From Candidatus Daviesbacteria bacterium (lineage in GTDB: Bacteria; Patescibacteriota; Microgenomatia; Daviesbacterales; UBA10151), in the NCBI GenBank assembly GCA_016176465.1, contig JACOXD010000002.1:1-40382 (forward strand): a DNA stretch of 40,382 nucleotides. Direction: 5' to 3'. The translations under genes were made by a program, and so were the position numbers. Each line of letters begins with the position of its first letter. The first letter of the stretch is position 1. Of the stretch, positions 14,537 to 23,331 are shown piece after piece. Under the pieces are notes generated by a model that was not told the origin of the DNA, did no database searches, and worked only from the letters and a program-made list of their open reading frames with translations.

Positions 14537-15118
14537 ATGGAAAGTAATAATGAGGCAGTGCTAAAAGGGAAACCCCTTGTTTATTATATTGGTAATGTTT
14601 TAATAATAGCTGCATTAGCTCTATTTATATTTATTTATTATCCTTTTATAAGCATTTATTTTATTTCTCCAAAGCCAATTGATTTTAGCGATCAAAGTTT
14701 TACTATCACAATACCTAAAATTAAAGCCATTTCTTTAATCCAAAAAAATATTGATCCTTTCAATGAAAAGGAATATAAGAGTGCACTGCAAAAAGGGGTG
14801 GTGCATGCCAAAGGGAGTGGCTTACCCGGAGATCAAAAAGGAATATTTTTATTTGCCCACTCATCATTACCCCCCTGGGAGATGACAAGGGTAAATACGG
14901 TCTTCTTAAGACTTGGAGAGCTAAATTTAGGTGATGAAATAACTATAAGAAAAGATGGAAAGCAGTATAAATATAGCGTTTTTGATAAAAAAGAGGTCTG
15001 GCCAAATGAGGTTAGATACCTTAAAGAGATTCACAGTAGAGTCTTGGTTTTACAAACTTGCACCCCAATTGGAACAGACTGGAAAAGATTACTGGTGTTT
15101 GCAAAGCCAGAGAATTAG
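14537..15118 (+). CDS. Sortase
   Basis: 193 residues. One N-terminal membrane helix (about 14-43) is followed by the sortase beta barrel. Catalytic residues are visible: His108 in FLFAHSS, Cys175 in VLQTCTP and Arg184 in DWKRLLVFAK. The TLxTC-type motif and the spacing to Arg are standard. It joins LPxTG-like proteins to the cell surface by transpeptidation outside the membrane. Its nearest partner is the LPISG protein encoded just upstream; the large repeat protein at 38202, whose end lies outside the window, may be another. Class E/F-like by brevity of the C-terminus, but I cannot assign the class firmly. Confidence 0.92.
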   Translation: MESNNEAVLKGKPLVYYIGNVLIIAALALFIFIYYPFISIYFISPKPIDFSDQSFTITIPKIKAISLIQKNIDPFNEKEYKSALQKGVVHAKGSGLPGDQKGIFLFAHSSLPPWEMTRVNTVFLRLGELNLGDEITIRKDGKQYKYSVFDKKEVWPNEVRYLKEIHSRVLVLQTCTPIGTDWKRLLVFAKPEN

Positions 15119-15152
15119 CATTAAGTATTAATCTAGTATTTACTTTGAAGAA

Positions 15153-18065
15153 TTATTTTACAGCACTTAGTAAGTTAGGCTTAGATACTGAAGAAGTGTA
15201 AATATTTTGTCCATTACTATGGATTGTATTATCATCCAGATAGTTCTTTGATCCTTTAGCTGTTTTATTAAACACACCATAAGATCTATTGTTAGAAATT
15301 GTATTGTTTGATAACTGATTATCTGATGCATAATCCAATAAATAAACTCCAACTTTATTTTGAACAATTGTATTGTCAGCTAATAAATTAGCTGAAGTTT
15401 TAATATAAACTGCATTTGTATTGGCTGTTAGGTTATTGGCAACTAAGTTATTTTTATTTGCCTGTCCATAAAGGTAAATGCCAAACTGCTTATTGTTGCT
15501 GAACTGATTATTTGTAATTATATTCTCTTCAGATTTCATATTAGCCCTGAACCCTCTTTGGTTATTCTTAATGGTGTTGTTTTTAATAATATTTCTGCTT
15601 GAATCATAAAGGGCAATACCGTCTTTGTTTCCATAAACAGTATTTCCCTCAACAATGTTGTCATTTGAATTTCGATCAAGCATTATTCCATGCAATTTAT
15701 TATTATAAGAGAGATTATTTCTAATTATATTGTTGATACATCTTTTTGAAAAAATTATTCCATGGTTTCCATTATCATGGAAAGTGTTGTTTTCCACTAA
15801 GAAGTTATTAGAATCATCATGAGGGTCTAGACCGTATTGAATGTTTGAATAAAACTCATTATTTTGCCAGACCATAGCTGTAGCTCCATATGTGTAAGCT
15901 CCAAAGTAATTATGATGGAATTTAGAGTTTTTAACCTCCCCTGTACTTAAGTATTTTCCTTTGCTATCATTTGGAATTTTCCAAGCTACACCATAGGATG
16001 AACCATCAATTGGAGATTTAGGGAAAAAGCCTAAATATGCCAATTCTGAATCGTAAACATCCATTCTGGATGAATACTTAGCCATAATAAATGACCTGCC
16101 GTTTTTCTCATCCTTATCATAGTCATTTTTAACTTCATCCCAAGAAGTTACTTTGACTCCGTTAAAAGATAGACTTCCCCCATTAACCCTGATCCAAGTA
16201 AAACTTTGAGAGCCACTCGCCATTTTTAACCATGTTACCTGGGATTTATCAAGTTTAACTGTAACACCATTACCGATTTTAAGATTTGCTTTTAATAGCC
16301 ATTCTTTATCTTTGAGCTTCACTAAATGTTTATCCCCTACTTCCTCATAGATATCTTTTAGTGAAACTTGAGTACCTCTACCCAAGATATTTATGGTATT
16401 TGAGTCTTTAGCATAAGAAATAGTTGCTGTAGGTAAGTTTTTAATAGTATGAGAATACTGCTTGGCGCTGCCTACCTGGAAATCCTGGTAGGGTATACTC
16501 AAAATCAGCCCAGGTTCAATTTTGCTCCAGTTAGGCAAGACTTGGATGTTTGCCTCTAATAAATCTTCAGGTTCAATATTAAACTTATAGGCAATAGTAG
16601 ATAGTGTATCCCCAGTTTTGACTTGATAACCTTTAATCAACTCACCCTTAGAGTTATAAAAAGCTATCGCTTGAGTGGCCGCTGGGCTGGCTTCCTTTTG
16701 ATCTATTTTTCCGAAAACTAAACTTTTGGTTTGGGTAGAAGTTATTGAAGCCACTTTAGTTTCCCCATTGATACTTTTACCCTTAAGGTTAAATACCAAG
16801 GATGTTAGTATAACTAAGACTATTGCACTCATTGCATACCCTGGGATTTGCTGCATAAATTTAATTTGTGGTAACCTAGACTTATCCCATCTGGTCATCC
16901 AGCCAGAGGTATTTAAAGTAAAGAAAGCATAAATTTTAAGCAAAGCGCTTAAAAAAGTATACAAAATAAAGACAGGCAAAACTAAAATATCCTCCGGCTT
17001 ACGCTTTAAATGAGGGTAAAGTTTAATGGTTCTGGAAAGAAACCACCAAGTAGCAATAATCGCAGCTCCAAGATAGTATCCTTCAAACAAAGAAAGCAAA
17101 AAATAAATAGGGCTTAAAAGTATAGCTGGAGCCTGTACGAATTTATCAACTTGGTAAAACGCTAAAGCAGGATGCTTCCAGGACCATCCTTCCATCATTG
17201 CCCTTAAATCTGATCTTAAACCATTTCGAGTCCATCTCAATCTTTGTTTTAGGTAAGATTTTAAATCTCTCATTCCTGGTGTATAAATTCTGGCGTTTCC
17301 TTGATAACCTACTTTCCATCCCGCTTTCAAAACAAGGTATGTTAGTCTCTTATCATCCCCAGAAACTACTTTCTTACCCATGAATGTTTCATTAATTAGG
17401 TCATTGGTCATGGGTCTAATAACTTCTCTTCGATAAAATGAAGTTCTACCTGTTAAACAAACTACTGCATCTCCTGCGGCAGCCATAAATGGATAATCTA
17501 AGAAATACCTTAAGTCTAAGTTAATATCAAAAAGTTTTTGGGCTAAAGAATTTGAATCTATTACATTTTCCCTAGTTGTTACACCTGCTACCCTGGGATC
17601 CTTAAAAGGAGACAATGAATTTTTAATTACATTTTCTTCCCATAAAATATCTGAATCAACTAAGGCAACAATTTCGCCTCTGGCAGCTTTAATCCCATCA
17701 GCTAAAGCAGCTCTTTTACCAGGGATTTTAGTAATTAGAAGTCTTGCTCTTTTATATTTTTTGGCAAAATCCCTAAAAACTTCTATACATCTTAAATCTG
17801 TGTAATCTATGACTGCAATAATTTCCTCAGGTGAATTTTTAGCCCAAGATAAAAGGGCCTTTTTAAATAAAGTGGGATCCTCATTGTAAACAGGAGTCAC
17901 TATAGAAACAGAGGCGCTAAATCCCCATGTGATAGGTTTATAGTAGTAACTTACTGTTTTTTTAAATACCCACACTAACCACCTCCAAATTCCCACAATA
18001 CCTAGTGGAAGATAGAATAAGATTACGGAAAAGTAGTTTTGGATAAGGGCAATTAAGTTTTCCAT
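15153..18065 (-). CDS. Fusion of GT2 polysaccharide synthase, LysM domain and AlgG-type polyuronate C5-epimerase
   Basis: 970 residues in one frame. Residues 1-30 hold a membrane helix. Residues ~50-300 are a family 2 glycosyltransferase of the hyaluronan synthase/Alg8 type, with VTPVYNED, DSD (137-139), GDD (236-238) and QRLRW (274-278), followed by membrane helices to about 427. Residues ~478-525 form a LysM domain (VKTGDTLSTIAYKF). Residues ~600-970 form a right-handed beta helix. It contains SRMDVYDSELAYLGF, HHNYFGAYTYGA, YGLDPHD (744-750) and GNHGIIFSKRC, which match the catalytic core of AlgG-type mannuronan C5-epimerases (DPH motif). Synthase, peptidoglycan-binding and polymer-editing parts are thus in one chain: catalysis inside, export through the membrane, epimerisation outside. 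The dehydrogenase gene 11 nt upstream would supply the uronic acid donor. The polymer is unknown (mannuronate or glucuronate). Confidence 0.88.
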   Translation of the reverse strand: MENLIALIQNYFSVILFYLPLGIVGIWRWLVWVFKKTVSYYYKPITWGFSASVSIVTPVYNEDPTLFKKALLSWAKNSPEEIIAVIDYTDLRCIEVFRDFAKKYKRARLLITKIPGKRAALADGIKAARGEIVALVDSDILWEENVIKNSLSPFKDPRVAGVTTRENVIDSNSLAQKLFDINLDLRYFLDYPFMAAAGDAVVCLTGRTSFYRREVIRPMTNDLINETFMGKKVVSGDDKRLTYLVLKAGWKVGYQGNARIYTPGMRDLKSYLKQRLRWTRNGLRSDLRAMMEGWSWKHPALAFYQVDKFVQAPAILLSPIYFLLSLFEGYYLGAAIIATWWFLSRTIKLYPHLKRKPEDILVLPVFILYTFLSALLKIYAFFTLNTSGWMTRWDKSRLPQIKFMQQIPGYAMSAIVLVILTSLVFNLKGKSINGETKVASITSTQTKSLVFGKIDQKEASPAATQAIAFYNSKGELIKGYQVKTGDTLSTIAYKFNIEPEDLLEANIQVLPNWSKIEPGLILSIPYQDFQVGSAKQYSHTIKNLPTATISYAKDSNTINILGRGTQVSLKDIYEEVGDKHLVKLKDKEWLLKANLKIGNGVTVKLDKSQVTWLKMASGSQSFTWIRVNGGSLSFNGVKVTSWDEVKNDYDKDEKNGRSFIMAKYSSRMDVYDSELAYLGFFPKSPIDGSSYGVAWKIPNDSKGKYLSTGEVKNSKFHHNYFGAYTYGATAMVWQNNEFYSNIQYGLDPHDDSNNFLVENNTFHDNGNHGIIFSKRCINNIIRNNLSYNNKLHGIMLDRNSNDNIVEGNTVYGNKDGIALYDSSRNIIKNNTIKNNQRGFRANMKSEENIITNNQFSNNKQFGIYLYGQANKNNLVANNLTANTNAVYIKTSANLLADNTIVQNKVGVYLLDYASDNQLSNNTISNNRSYGVFNKTAKGSKNYLDDNTIHSNGQNIYTSSVSKPNLLSAVK

Positions 18066-18076
18066 ATTGACTTTCT

Positions 18077-19000
18077 TTAAAGTGGAAGCTCGGGATAATC
18101 GCTGATCCGAGAATCCTTCTCGCTGGAGGATCTTTTAATTTTTGAGGCTAACTTATTATTGACGCTAATAGTAGTTTCCAGTAATTCTGCTTCCAATCCT
18201 TTGCTTTGAGCGAAGGCATAAAAAGCTTGAGTGTCTTTTGGCAAGCAGCTTCCAGAGAAAGGTCCCAAGTTTTTAGTTCCATATTTACCATTCCAAATTC
18301 CCTCACAGCTTTTAACCACCAAGGCAAACATATTTTCAGTATCGACCTTAATGCTTTGGGCAATTTCTCTCATCTCATTAAAGAAAGTTATTTTGCAGGC
18401 GTTATAGAGGTTGTGAACGTATTTTTGCATCTCAGCTTCTTTTATGGGGACTTTATAAATTGGACAATTAAATCTTTTGTAGACTCGCTCCAGTAAATCA
18501 CCTGATTTTTCATCGTAGTTTCCAATAACAACTATCCAAGGGTTGGCAAAATCCTCAACTGCAGAAACTTCCCTTAAATATTCGGGATTCATGCAAAGCC
18601 CAAAACCTTTGCCAACTTTTTTGCCTGAATGTTTCTCTAATGTTTTTAAGACCAAGCCTTCGGTTGTTCCTGGGACTACTGTTGATCTAACAACAGCTAG
18701 GTGGTACTTTTTCATATTGGCAATCCTTTTACCCAAATCAACTGCTGCAGCTTTTAAATATTTAAGGTTAATTTCACCATCAACAGTGGGAGTTGGAACT
18801 GTAAAAATAGAAATATCTGTATCTAGCGCGTTTAAGGAATCAGAAGCAAGATATGCATCATAACCTTCCTCACGAAGCTTTTCAATGATATAGGGATTTA
18901 CGTCTATAAAAGTAACTTCAAACCCTTTTGACATAAATCCTTTTCCAGTTGCTTGTCCGACTACTCCAGAACCAATGATTGCAATTTTCAAATTTTTCAT
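18077..19000 (-). CDS. UDP-glucose/GDP-mannose 6-dehydrogenase family protein, lacking most of the C-terminal domain
   Basis: 307 residues. GSGVVGQATGKGF (10-22) is the NAD-binding loop, VRSTVVPGTT (104-113) is typical, and MQKYVHNLYNACKITFFNE carries the conserved Lys and Asn. SCLPKDT holds the catalytic Cys252. The family oxidises a nucleotide-activated hexose to the uronic acid in two NAD-dependent steps. Usual length is 390-450; here the C-terminal sugar-nucleotide domain is reduced to a short tail, and the stop is clear. It is followed after 11 nt by the GT2-epimerase fusion, so the two form an operon. UDP-glucose is the more likely substrate because a UDP-glucuronate decarboxylase lies 1.3 kb away, but GDP-mannose (as in AlgD) would fit the epimerase. 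Confidence 0.87.
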   Translation of the reverse strand: MKNLKIAIIGSGVVGQATGKGFMSKGFEVTFIDVNPYIIEKLREEGYDAYLASDSLNALDTDISIFTVPTPTVDGEINLKYLKAAAVDLGKRIANMKKYHLAVVRSTVVPGTTEGLVLKTLEKHSGKKVGKGFGLCMNPEYLREVSAVEDFANPWIVVIGNYDEKSGDLLERVYKRFNCPIYKVPIKEAEMQKYVHNLYNACKITFFNEMREIAQSIKVDTENMFALVVKSCEGIWNGKYGTKNLGPFSGSCLPKDTQAFYAFAQSKGLEAELLETTISVNNKLASKIKRSSSEKDSRISDYPELPL

Positions 19001-19098
19001 AAGTCTACTAATTTTTCTATAGGTATAAAGTATTTAAAGATTAAAGTAACTTTAACTACAAATAACTTTTAATAGTAAATATTACAGGATATTTTACA

Positions 19099-19117
19099 GA
19101 CAAACTTATAGTTTGTC
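19099..19117 (-). terminator. Hairpin between the propeller gene and ugd, weak terminator
   Basis: GACAAACT and AGTTTGTC form a perfect 8-bp stem with a 3-nt loop. On the minus strand it lies just past the stop of the 19126 gene. No good T-run follows, so termination is uncertain. Confidence 0.4.
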
Positions 19118-19125
19118 AATAGTTA

Positions 19126-20285
19126 CTATAGGGAATTTAAAGGGGCTTCTCCAAAATATATGGGAAAGAATTTATCTTTTAAAGAATATAGAATAAATGT
19201 TTTATTATTTTGGTTTAACTTAGGGACAACATTTGGATAGTAACTATTAGTTGAAATTAGAAACTTATCTTGGAATTTGTCTCCATCCAAATAAGTTATG
19301 TAGCTATTGCCCTCTTTGGGGTCTTCTTCTGGAAACTCGTATTTATTTGTAGTCTCAAACCAAGTAATAAAGATTTTACCTTGGCTTTCCCCAATTTGGG
19401 AGAAATATTGATAATCCTTTGATAATGCTACAGCCATAGGCTTACTCCAGACACTGCCGTCAAAAAATGAATAGTAAATCTTGGTTCTTTTTGTCTTAGT
19501 ATCATATTGCCGCCAGGTAGTATGGATATTATTACTTGTGTCAATGGTTGCATCTACGTGCCTTGAGTCTGTTTTAGAATTTGCAATATTGCTCCAGTCA
19601 CTCCAGGAATCTCCCCCATCATCTGAGCTTGTCACCCAAATTTGCTGATTACTTAATCCATTCTTGGAATATGTAAAAACATATAGTTTGCCACTGCTAT
19701 CTTGGACTAGAGTTGGTCTGGACTGAGAATTATTTGCACTTTTTATATTCTTCCAACTTGACCAACTACTACCTCCATCTAAGGACTTTGAAAATTTAAT
19801 TTGCTGATTACTTGTATTTTTATCCTTTCCTTCCCAAACGATAAAAAGTGTATCGTCTTTGCCTACTAAAATATCAGGATGCTCTTGCCATAAGCTCTGA
19901 CCATTAAATCCATCAACATAGGAAACATTTGCTGCAGTACTCCAAGTGTCTCCTCCATCTAAAGACTTAGCATATTTAATCTGCCTGTTGTTTTCCAATT
20001 TAGGATCATCTGTTCCATACCAAACAAGATGAATATTATCCTTAGAATCAATTGCAATGGATGGGACTCTTTGGTTAACTTTTTTATTTATATTAGAAAC
20101 ATTAAAAGTTTTTTTAACAACGTATGATCCGTTTTCCTTAAATAACTTACTTACAAAAATTAGGTATCTACTTTAGTATTAGAAAACTCCAACTTTTTGG
20201 TGCCTTCTTCACTTACCCTTTGATGGTTCCAAAAAAAGATTGAGATTAGCGCAATAATTAATCCAATAATGATAACTTTACCCAT
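19126..20285 (-). pseudogene. Membrane-anchored sialidase-like (BNR/Asp-box) propeller, frameshifted near its N-terminus
   Basis: The main frame (stop at 19126) encodes repeated SLDGGxTWS / SKSLDGGSSWS Asp-box motifs (at least three) alternating with HPDILVGKDDTLFIVW-type strands, as in sialidase-like beta propellers. It has no ATG start, but coding-like sequence (PSIAIDSKDNIHLVWYG) continues upstream to a stop at 20173-20175. A second frame starts at ATG 20285, gives MGKVIIIGLIIALISIFFW, a membrane anchor, and stops at 20160-20162. Joining the two frames by a single-base shift between about 20163 and 20172 gives one protein of ~385 residues with an N-terminal anchor. It is either a recent pseudogene, an assembly error or a programmed shift; no slippery run is seen at the junction. 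Residues for sialic acid cleavage were not identified, so binding alone is possible. Confidence 0.65.
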
Positions 20286-20333
20286 AAACAATGAAAGCAT
20301 CATACATTCCAAGCATTTTTTTGTCCACTTTTA

Positions 20334-20339
20334 TATAAT
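20334..20339 (+). promoter_or_regulatory. -10 box of the uxs-nudix operon
   Basis: A perfect TATAAT 7 nt before GTG 20347. It overlaps the in-frame ATG at 20338, which rules that ATG out as the start if this is the promoter. Confidence 0.6.
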
Positions 20340-20346
20340 GATTTTA

Positions 20347-21291
20347 GTGAAAGTTATCGTGACCGGTGGTGCTGGTTTTGTAGGTTCCCATTTATGCGGC
20401 AAGCTGATTGAGTCAGGTAATCAAGTAATTTGTCTTGATAATCTTTTAACTGGTAGTAGAGGAAACATAAAACACCTAGAGGAAAATCCTAATTTTGAGT
20501 TTTTAGAGTTTGATGTTTGCAAAAGACTACCCGATACTCTTGAAGCTGATCAAGTTTATCATCTAGCTTCCCCTGCCTCCCCGAACTTGCATAGCAAAAA
20601 AAGCTATCATGCTCTTCCTTTTGAAACAATGATTGTTAACACTCAAGGAACTTGGGGCCTAGCGCGGTTTTGTTTGCAAAGAAAAGCAAAATTTTTATTT
20701 GCTTCCACCTCGGAAGTTTATGGTGATCCCTTGGAGCATCCTCAGACTGAAGAATATAAAGGAAATGTTTCAACAACCGGTCCCCGTTCTGTTTATGATG
20801 AATCAAAAAGATTTGGCGAAACTATAGTGGCCGCTTTTGTTAGATCAAAAGGGCTGGATGGAAGAATTGTACGGATTTTTAATACGTATGGACCAAGAAT
20901 GGCCTTGGATGATGGCAGAGTGATTATTGAATTTATAAAACCTGCCTTGGTAAATAAACCGTTACCCGTATTTGGAGATGGGGAAGGAACTAGATCTTTT
21001 TGCTATGTGGACGATTTGGTCGAGGGAATTATCAGGGCCATGAATACTCCTAATACAAAAGGAGAGGTTTTTAATTTAGGTAATCCCAGTGAAATAAAAA
21101 TAATTAACTTGGCCAAGAAAGTAATTGAGATGACAAATTCAAACTCTACAATTGACTTTAGTCAACCCTTACCTGAGGATGATCCTAAAAGAAGATGCCC
21201 AGATATTTCTAAAGCTAAAGATAAATTAGGATGGGAGCCTCAAGTTGATCTAGAAGCGGGTTTAAAACTGCTCATAGAATCCCTCAAATAG
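20347..21291 (+). CDS. uxs: UDP-glucuronate decarboxylase (UDP-xylose synthase)
   Basis: Extended short-chain dehydrogenase of 314 residues. VTGGAGFVGSHL is the NAD loop, LASPASP (about 72-78) and STSEVYGDP are hallmarks of the UXS group, and YDESK is the YxxxK catalytic pair. RIFNTYGPRM and GDGEGTRSFCYVDD are also standard. It converts UDP-glucuronate to UDP-xylose. I chose GTG 20347, which gives the family-typical N-terminus (M)KVIVTGGAGFVG and lies 7 nt after TATAAT. The upstream ATG at 20338 overlaps that box. It is the first gene of an operon with the Nudix gene 1 nt downstream. Together with the dehydrogenase at 18077 it forms a UDP-glucose, UDP-glucuronate, UDP-xylose route. Confidence 0.88.
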   Translation: MKVIVTGGAGFVGSHLCGKLIESGNQVICLDNLLTGSRGNIKHLEENPNFEFLEFDVCKRLPDTLEADQVYHLASPASPNLHSKKSYHALPFETMIVNTQGTWGLARFCLQRKAKFLFASTSEVYGDPLEHPQTEEYKGNVSTTGPRSVYDESKRFGETIVAAFVRSKGLDGRIVRIFNTYGPRMALDDGRVIIEFIKPALVNKPLPVFGDGEGTRSFCYVDDLVEGIIRAMNTPNTKGEVFNLGNPSEIKIINLAKKVIEMTNSNSTIDFSQPLPEDDPKRRCPDISKAKDKLGWEPQVDLEAGLKLLIESLK

Positions 21292-21292
21292 C

Positions 21293-21841
21293 ATGAGCAG
21301 TAAACAAAAAAGAGTTTTTAAAGGAATAATTTATGATGTTTATCAGTGGCAGCAAAAAATGTTTGACGGCTCATACACCATCTTTGAGAAACTTAAACGG
21401 GCAGATGCTGTGACTGTTTTTCCAATAACTTCTGATAAAAAAATAGTTTTAATGGAGCAAAAACAACCGATCGGTTCTTTATTTATCTCTGCTCCCGGAG
21501 GTAGAATTGATGAAGGTGAAACTCCCCTTAAGTGTGCCAAAAGAGAGCTACTTGAAGAAACAGGATTTAGCTCAAATCATATAACGCTTTGGGAAATTCA
21601 AACTCCTTTCTTAAAAATGGATTGGGAAAATTATTTCTATATAGCCAAAAGTTGTCAAAAAGTAACTGATGCAAAACCTGATGCTGGCGAGAAAATTAAG
21701 TTAAAGATAGTTGACTTTGAGGAATTTTTAAAAATAGCTTCGCAAGATAATTTCAGGCATCCCTTTGTAACTATAAAAGTTTTAAAGGCCTTGCTTGATA
21801 AGAAAAAAATGGAGGAAATAAAGAAGTTATTTTTGGATTAA
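21293..21841 (+). CDS. Nudix hydrolase, ADP-sugar pyrophosphatase-like
   Basis: 182 residues. The full Nudix box is present: GGRIDEG, then seven residues and RELLEETG (about 69-90). The N-terminal strands and size match the NudF/ADP-ribose pyrophosphatase group, which hydrolyses nucleoside-diphosphate sugars. It starts 1 nt after the uxs stop, so it is translated from the same message and could act on a UDP-sugar or on ADP-ribose; this is not decidable from sequence. Its 3' end overlaps prs tail-to-tail by 15 nt. Confidence 0.88.
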   Translation: MSSKQKRVFKGIIYDVYQWQQKMFDGSYTIFEKLKRADAVTVFPITSDKKIVLMEQKQPIGSLFISAPGGRIDEGETPLKCAKRELLEETGFSSNHITLWEIQTPFLKMDWENYFYIAKSCQKVTDAKPDAGEKIKLKIVDFEEFLKIASQDNFRHPFVTIKVLKALLDKKKMEEIKKLFLD

Positions 21842-22723
21842 TTTCCCCAGTTCCTTCGCGATCAAAGGAGTAGTCGATAAAACTACTATTTTAGAGGAGT
21901 TAAGCTGTGAAGGAAGCGGTGTGGTATCTGTACAATAGATTTTACTAACTCCCATCTGCCAAAGCTTGAGCCACTTTCTACCAGTAAACAAGCCATGAGT
22001 AACCATAATAGTAATATCCTCCCCTCCTTTTTGTCTGATCTGTTCAACTGCTGAGATTAAAGTACCACCAGTGTCTAATATATCATCCATAAAGATAACT
22101 TTTTTACTTACCTTACCTTGAATTTCAGAGTGGGAAATCCCCTCGCGAGTTCTAATCTTTTTTAGATAAGCCACACTACCTTTTTTGCCGGCTAATTTTA
22201 GTATCTTTTCAATTCTGGGAATGGAGCTTTCATCAGGGGATACAAAGCTAACCTTATCAAAATCCATGGAACTAATAACATCCGCAAAAAGTTGATATGT
22301 TGGGATGGAAATTAAGGGAATTGGAAAAAGTTCTTGACACATTTTAGAGTGAACCTCAACAGTAATAACTTGATTGACTCCAGAGCTTTCAAATAATTTA
22401 CCCGAAAGCGCTGTAGCTAAACTCTCCCCCCTTTTATCTTTATCTTGCCTTGAATAACTAAGGTAAGGAATGAGTAAAGTAATTTTTTTGGCTCCTTCCT
22501 TTTTTAAAGTATGGGTTAAAAAAAGCATCGCCAGTAATTGTTCATCTGGCGGGGCAATAGATCCAATAATTAAGCAATCCTTTCCTTCCACATGATCGTC
22601 GATATTTAGGACAAGCTCCTGATTGGAGAATCTATCTATCCAAAATCTCCCTGGCTCTAGCGGTAGTGTTTCCCTAAGTGCATCAAGAAGAGGGTCATAT
22701 TGAGGAAAAGTAAAGGTGAGCAT
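21827..22723 (-). CDS. prs: Ribose-phosphate pyrophosphokinase (PRPP synthetase)
   Basis: 298 residues. RFSNQEL (about 31-37) and PYLSYSRQDK (89-98) bind ATP, and VIFMDDILDTGGTL (about 209-222) is the PRPP loop. The enzyme makes PRPP from ribose-5-phosphate and ATP, the substrate of PurF encoded elsewhere in the window. It is slightly shorter than the usual ~310-315, and the regulatory flag region looks reduced. A possible -10 TACATT lies 7 nt before the ATG, and no SD is visible. Confidence 0.92.
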   Translation of the reverse strand: MLTFTFPQYDPLLDALRETLPLEPGRFWIDRFSNQELVLNIDDHVEGKDCLIIGSIAPPDEQLLAMLFLTHTLKKEGAKKITLLIPYLSYSRQDKDKRGESLATALSGKLFESSGVNQVITVEVHSKMCQELFPIPLISIPTYQLFADVISSMDFDKVSFVSPDESSIPRIEKILKLAGKKGSVAYLKKIRTREGISHSEIQGKVSKKVIFMDDILDTGGTLISAVEQIRQKGGEDITIMVTHGLFTGRKWLKLWQMGVSKIYCTDTTPLPSQLNSSKIVVLSTTPLIAKELGKLIQK

Positions 22724-22779
22724 TTAAGATAATGTATTATTAGGGTATAGTTTTTTAATTTGCAAGTACTATTATGAAC

Positions 22780-22850
22780 GCTTTTTGCTCAGCAATCCGG
22801 GTAGCCTCCTTCGCCTCTGCTTGTGCGTCTCGCACTTAATAAATGAGCTT
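22780..22850. other. GC-richer intergenic patch with a small hairpin, unexplained
   Basis: This patch is clearly GC-richer than its surroundings and has a GTGCG-TCT-CGCAC hairpin (22823-22835). I looked for a tRNA, found no T-arm on either strand, and saw no coding frame with a start. It may be a decayed RNA gene or the 5' region of prs. Confidence 0.25.
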
Positions 22851-22893
22851 ACAATAGCTTGTGCAATAGACTAAACTTTGTTATATTGAGTTT

Positions 22894-23331
22894 ATGAATT
22901 GCCCCAACTGTAATAATCCCCTTTCTAAAGAAAACTTCGAAGATATGGAGGTAGAGAAATGTAGCATCTGTCAAGGAATGTGGTTTCAGGAAAAGGAGGT
23001 TGATTCACTTGAAGATAGTATCTTTCCAGAAGATGCCTGGAAAAACTCTATGATTACCAACGTTCGTGATTCAGATAGAAAATGTCCAACGTGTCAGGCA
23101 CCAATGAAAGTATTTAAGTATCGCTTCGAAGATCTAGAAGTAGATTATTGTATCAATAAACATGGTTTTTGGCTGGATAAAGGAGAGGAAGAGAGAATAA
23201 AGGAAGTTATGAAAGAATATGCAGATGATTTAGATAGAAGGCAAAAAGCAGAGGCAAACTTGAAGAATGCCCTAACTAAAATGAGAACTCCTGGATTTTT
23301 TGACCAGATTAAAAATTTACTGGGGCTTTAA
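22894..23331 (+). CDS. Double zinc-ribbon (TFIIB-type) protein
   Basis: 145 residues with two zinc-binding units of the zf-TFIIB type. The first is CPNCNNPL with CSICQGMWF (residues 3-30). The second is CPTCQAPM with CINKHGFWLD (about 67-97), where the final position uses Cys-x3-His. The C-terminus is a charged helix. Such proteins are common small bacterial proteins of uncertain, perhaps nucleic-acid-related, function. TATATT (22882-22887) ends 6 nt before the ATG with TTGTGC 17 nt further up, giving a leaderless mRNA. Its stop overlaps the next, convergent gene by 4 nt. Confidence 0.8.
   Translation: MNCPNCNNPLSKENFEDMEVEKCSICQGMWFQEKEVDSLEDSIFPEDAWKNSMITNVRDSDRKCPTCQAPMKVFKYRFEDLEVDYCINKHGFWLDKGEEERIKEVMKEYADDLDRRQKAEANLKNALTKMRTPGFFDQIKNLLGL

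Noticed and set aside
22780-22850. tRNA or tmRNA fragment in the GC-richer patch
   Set aside because: No T-arm, no 7-bp acceptor and no tmRNA-like tag frame on either strand.
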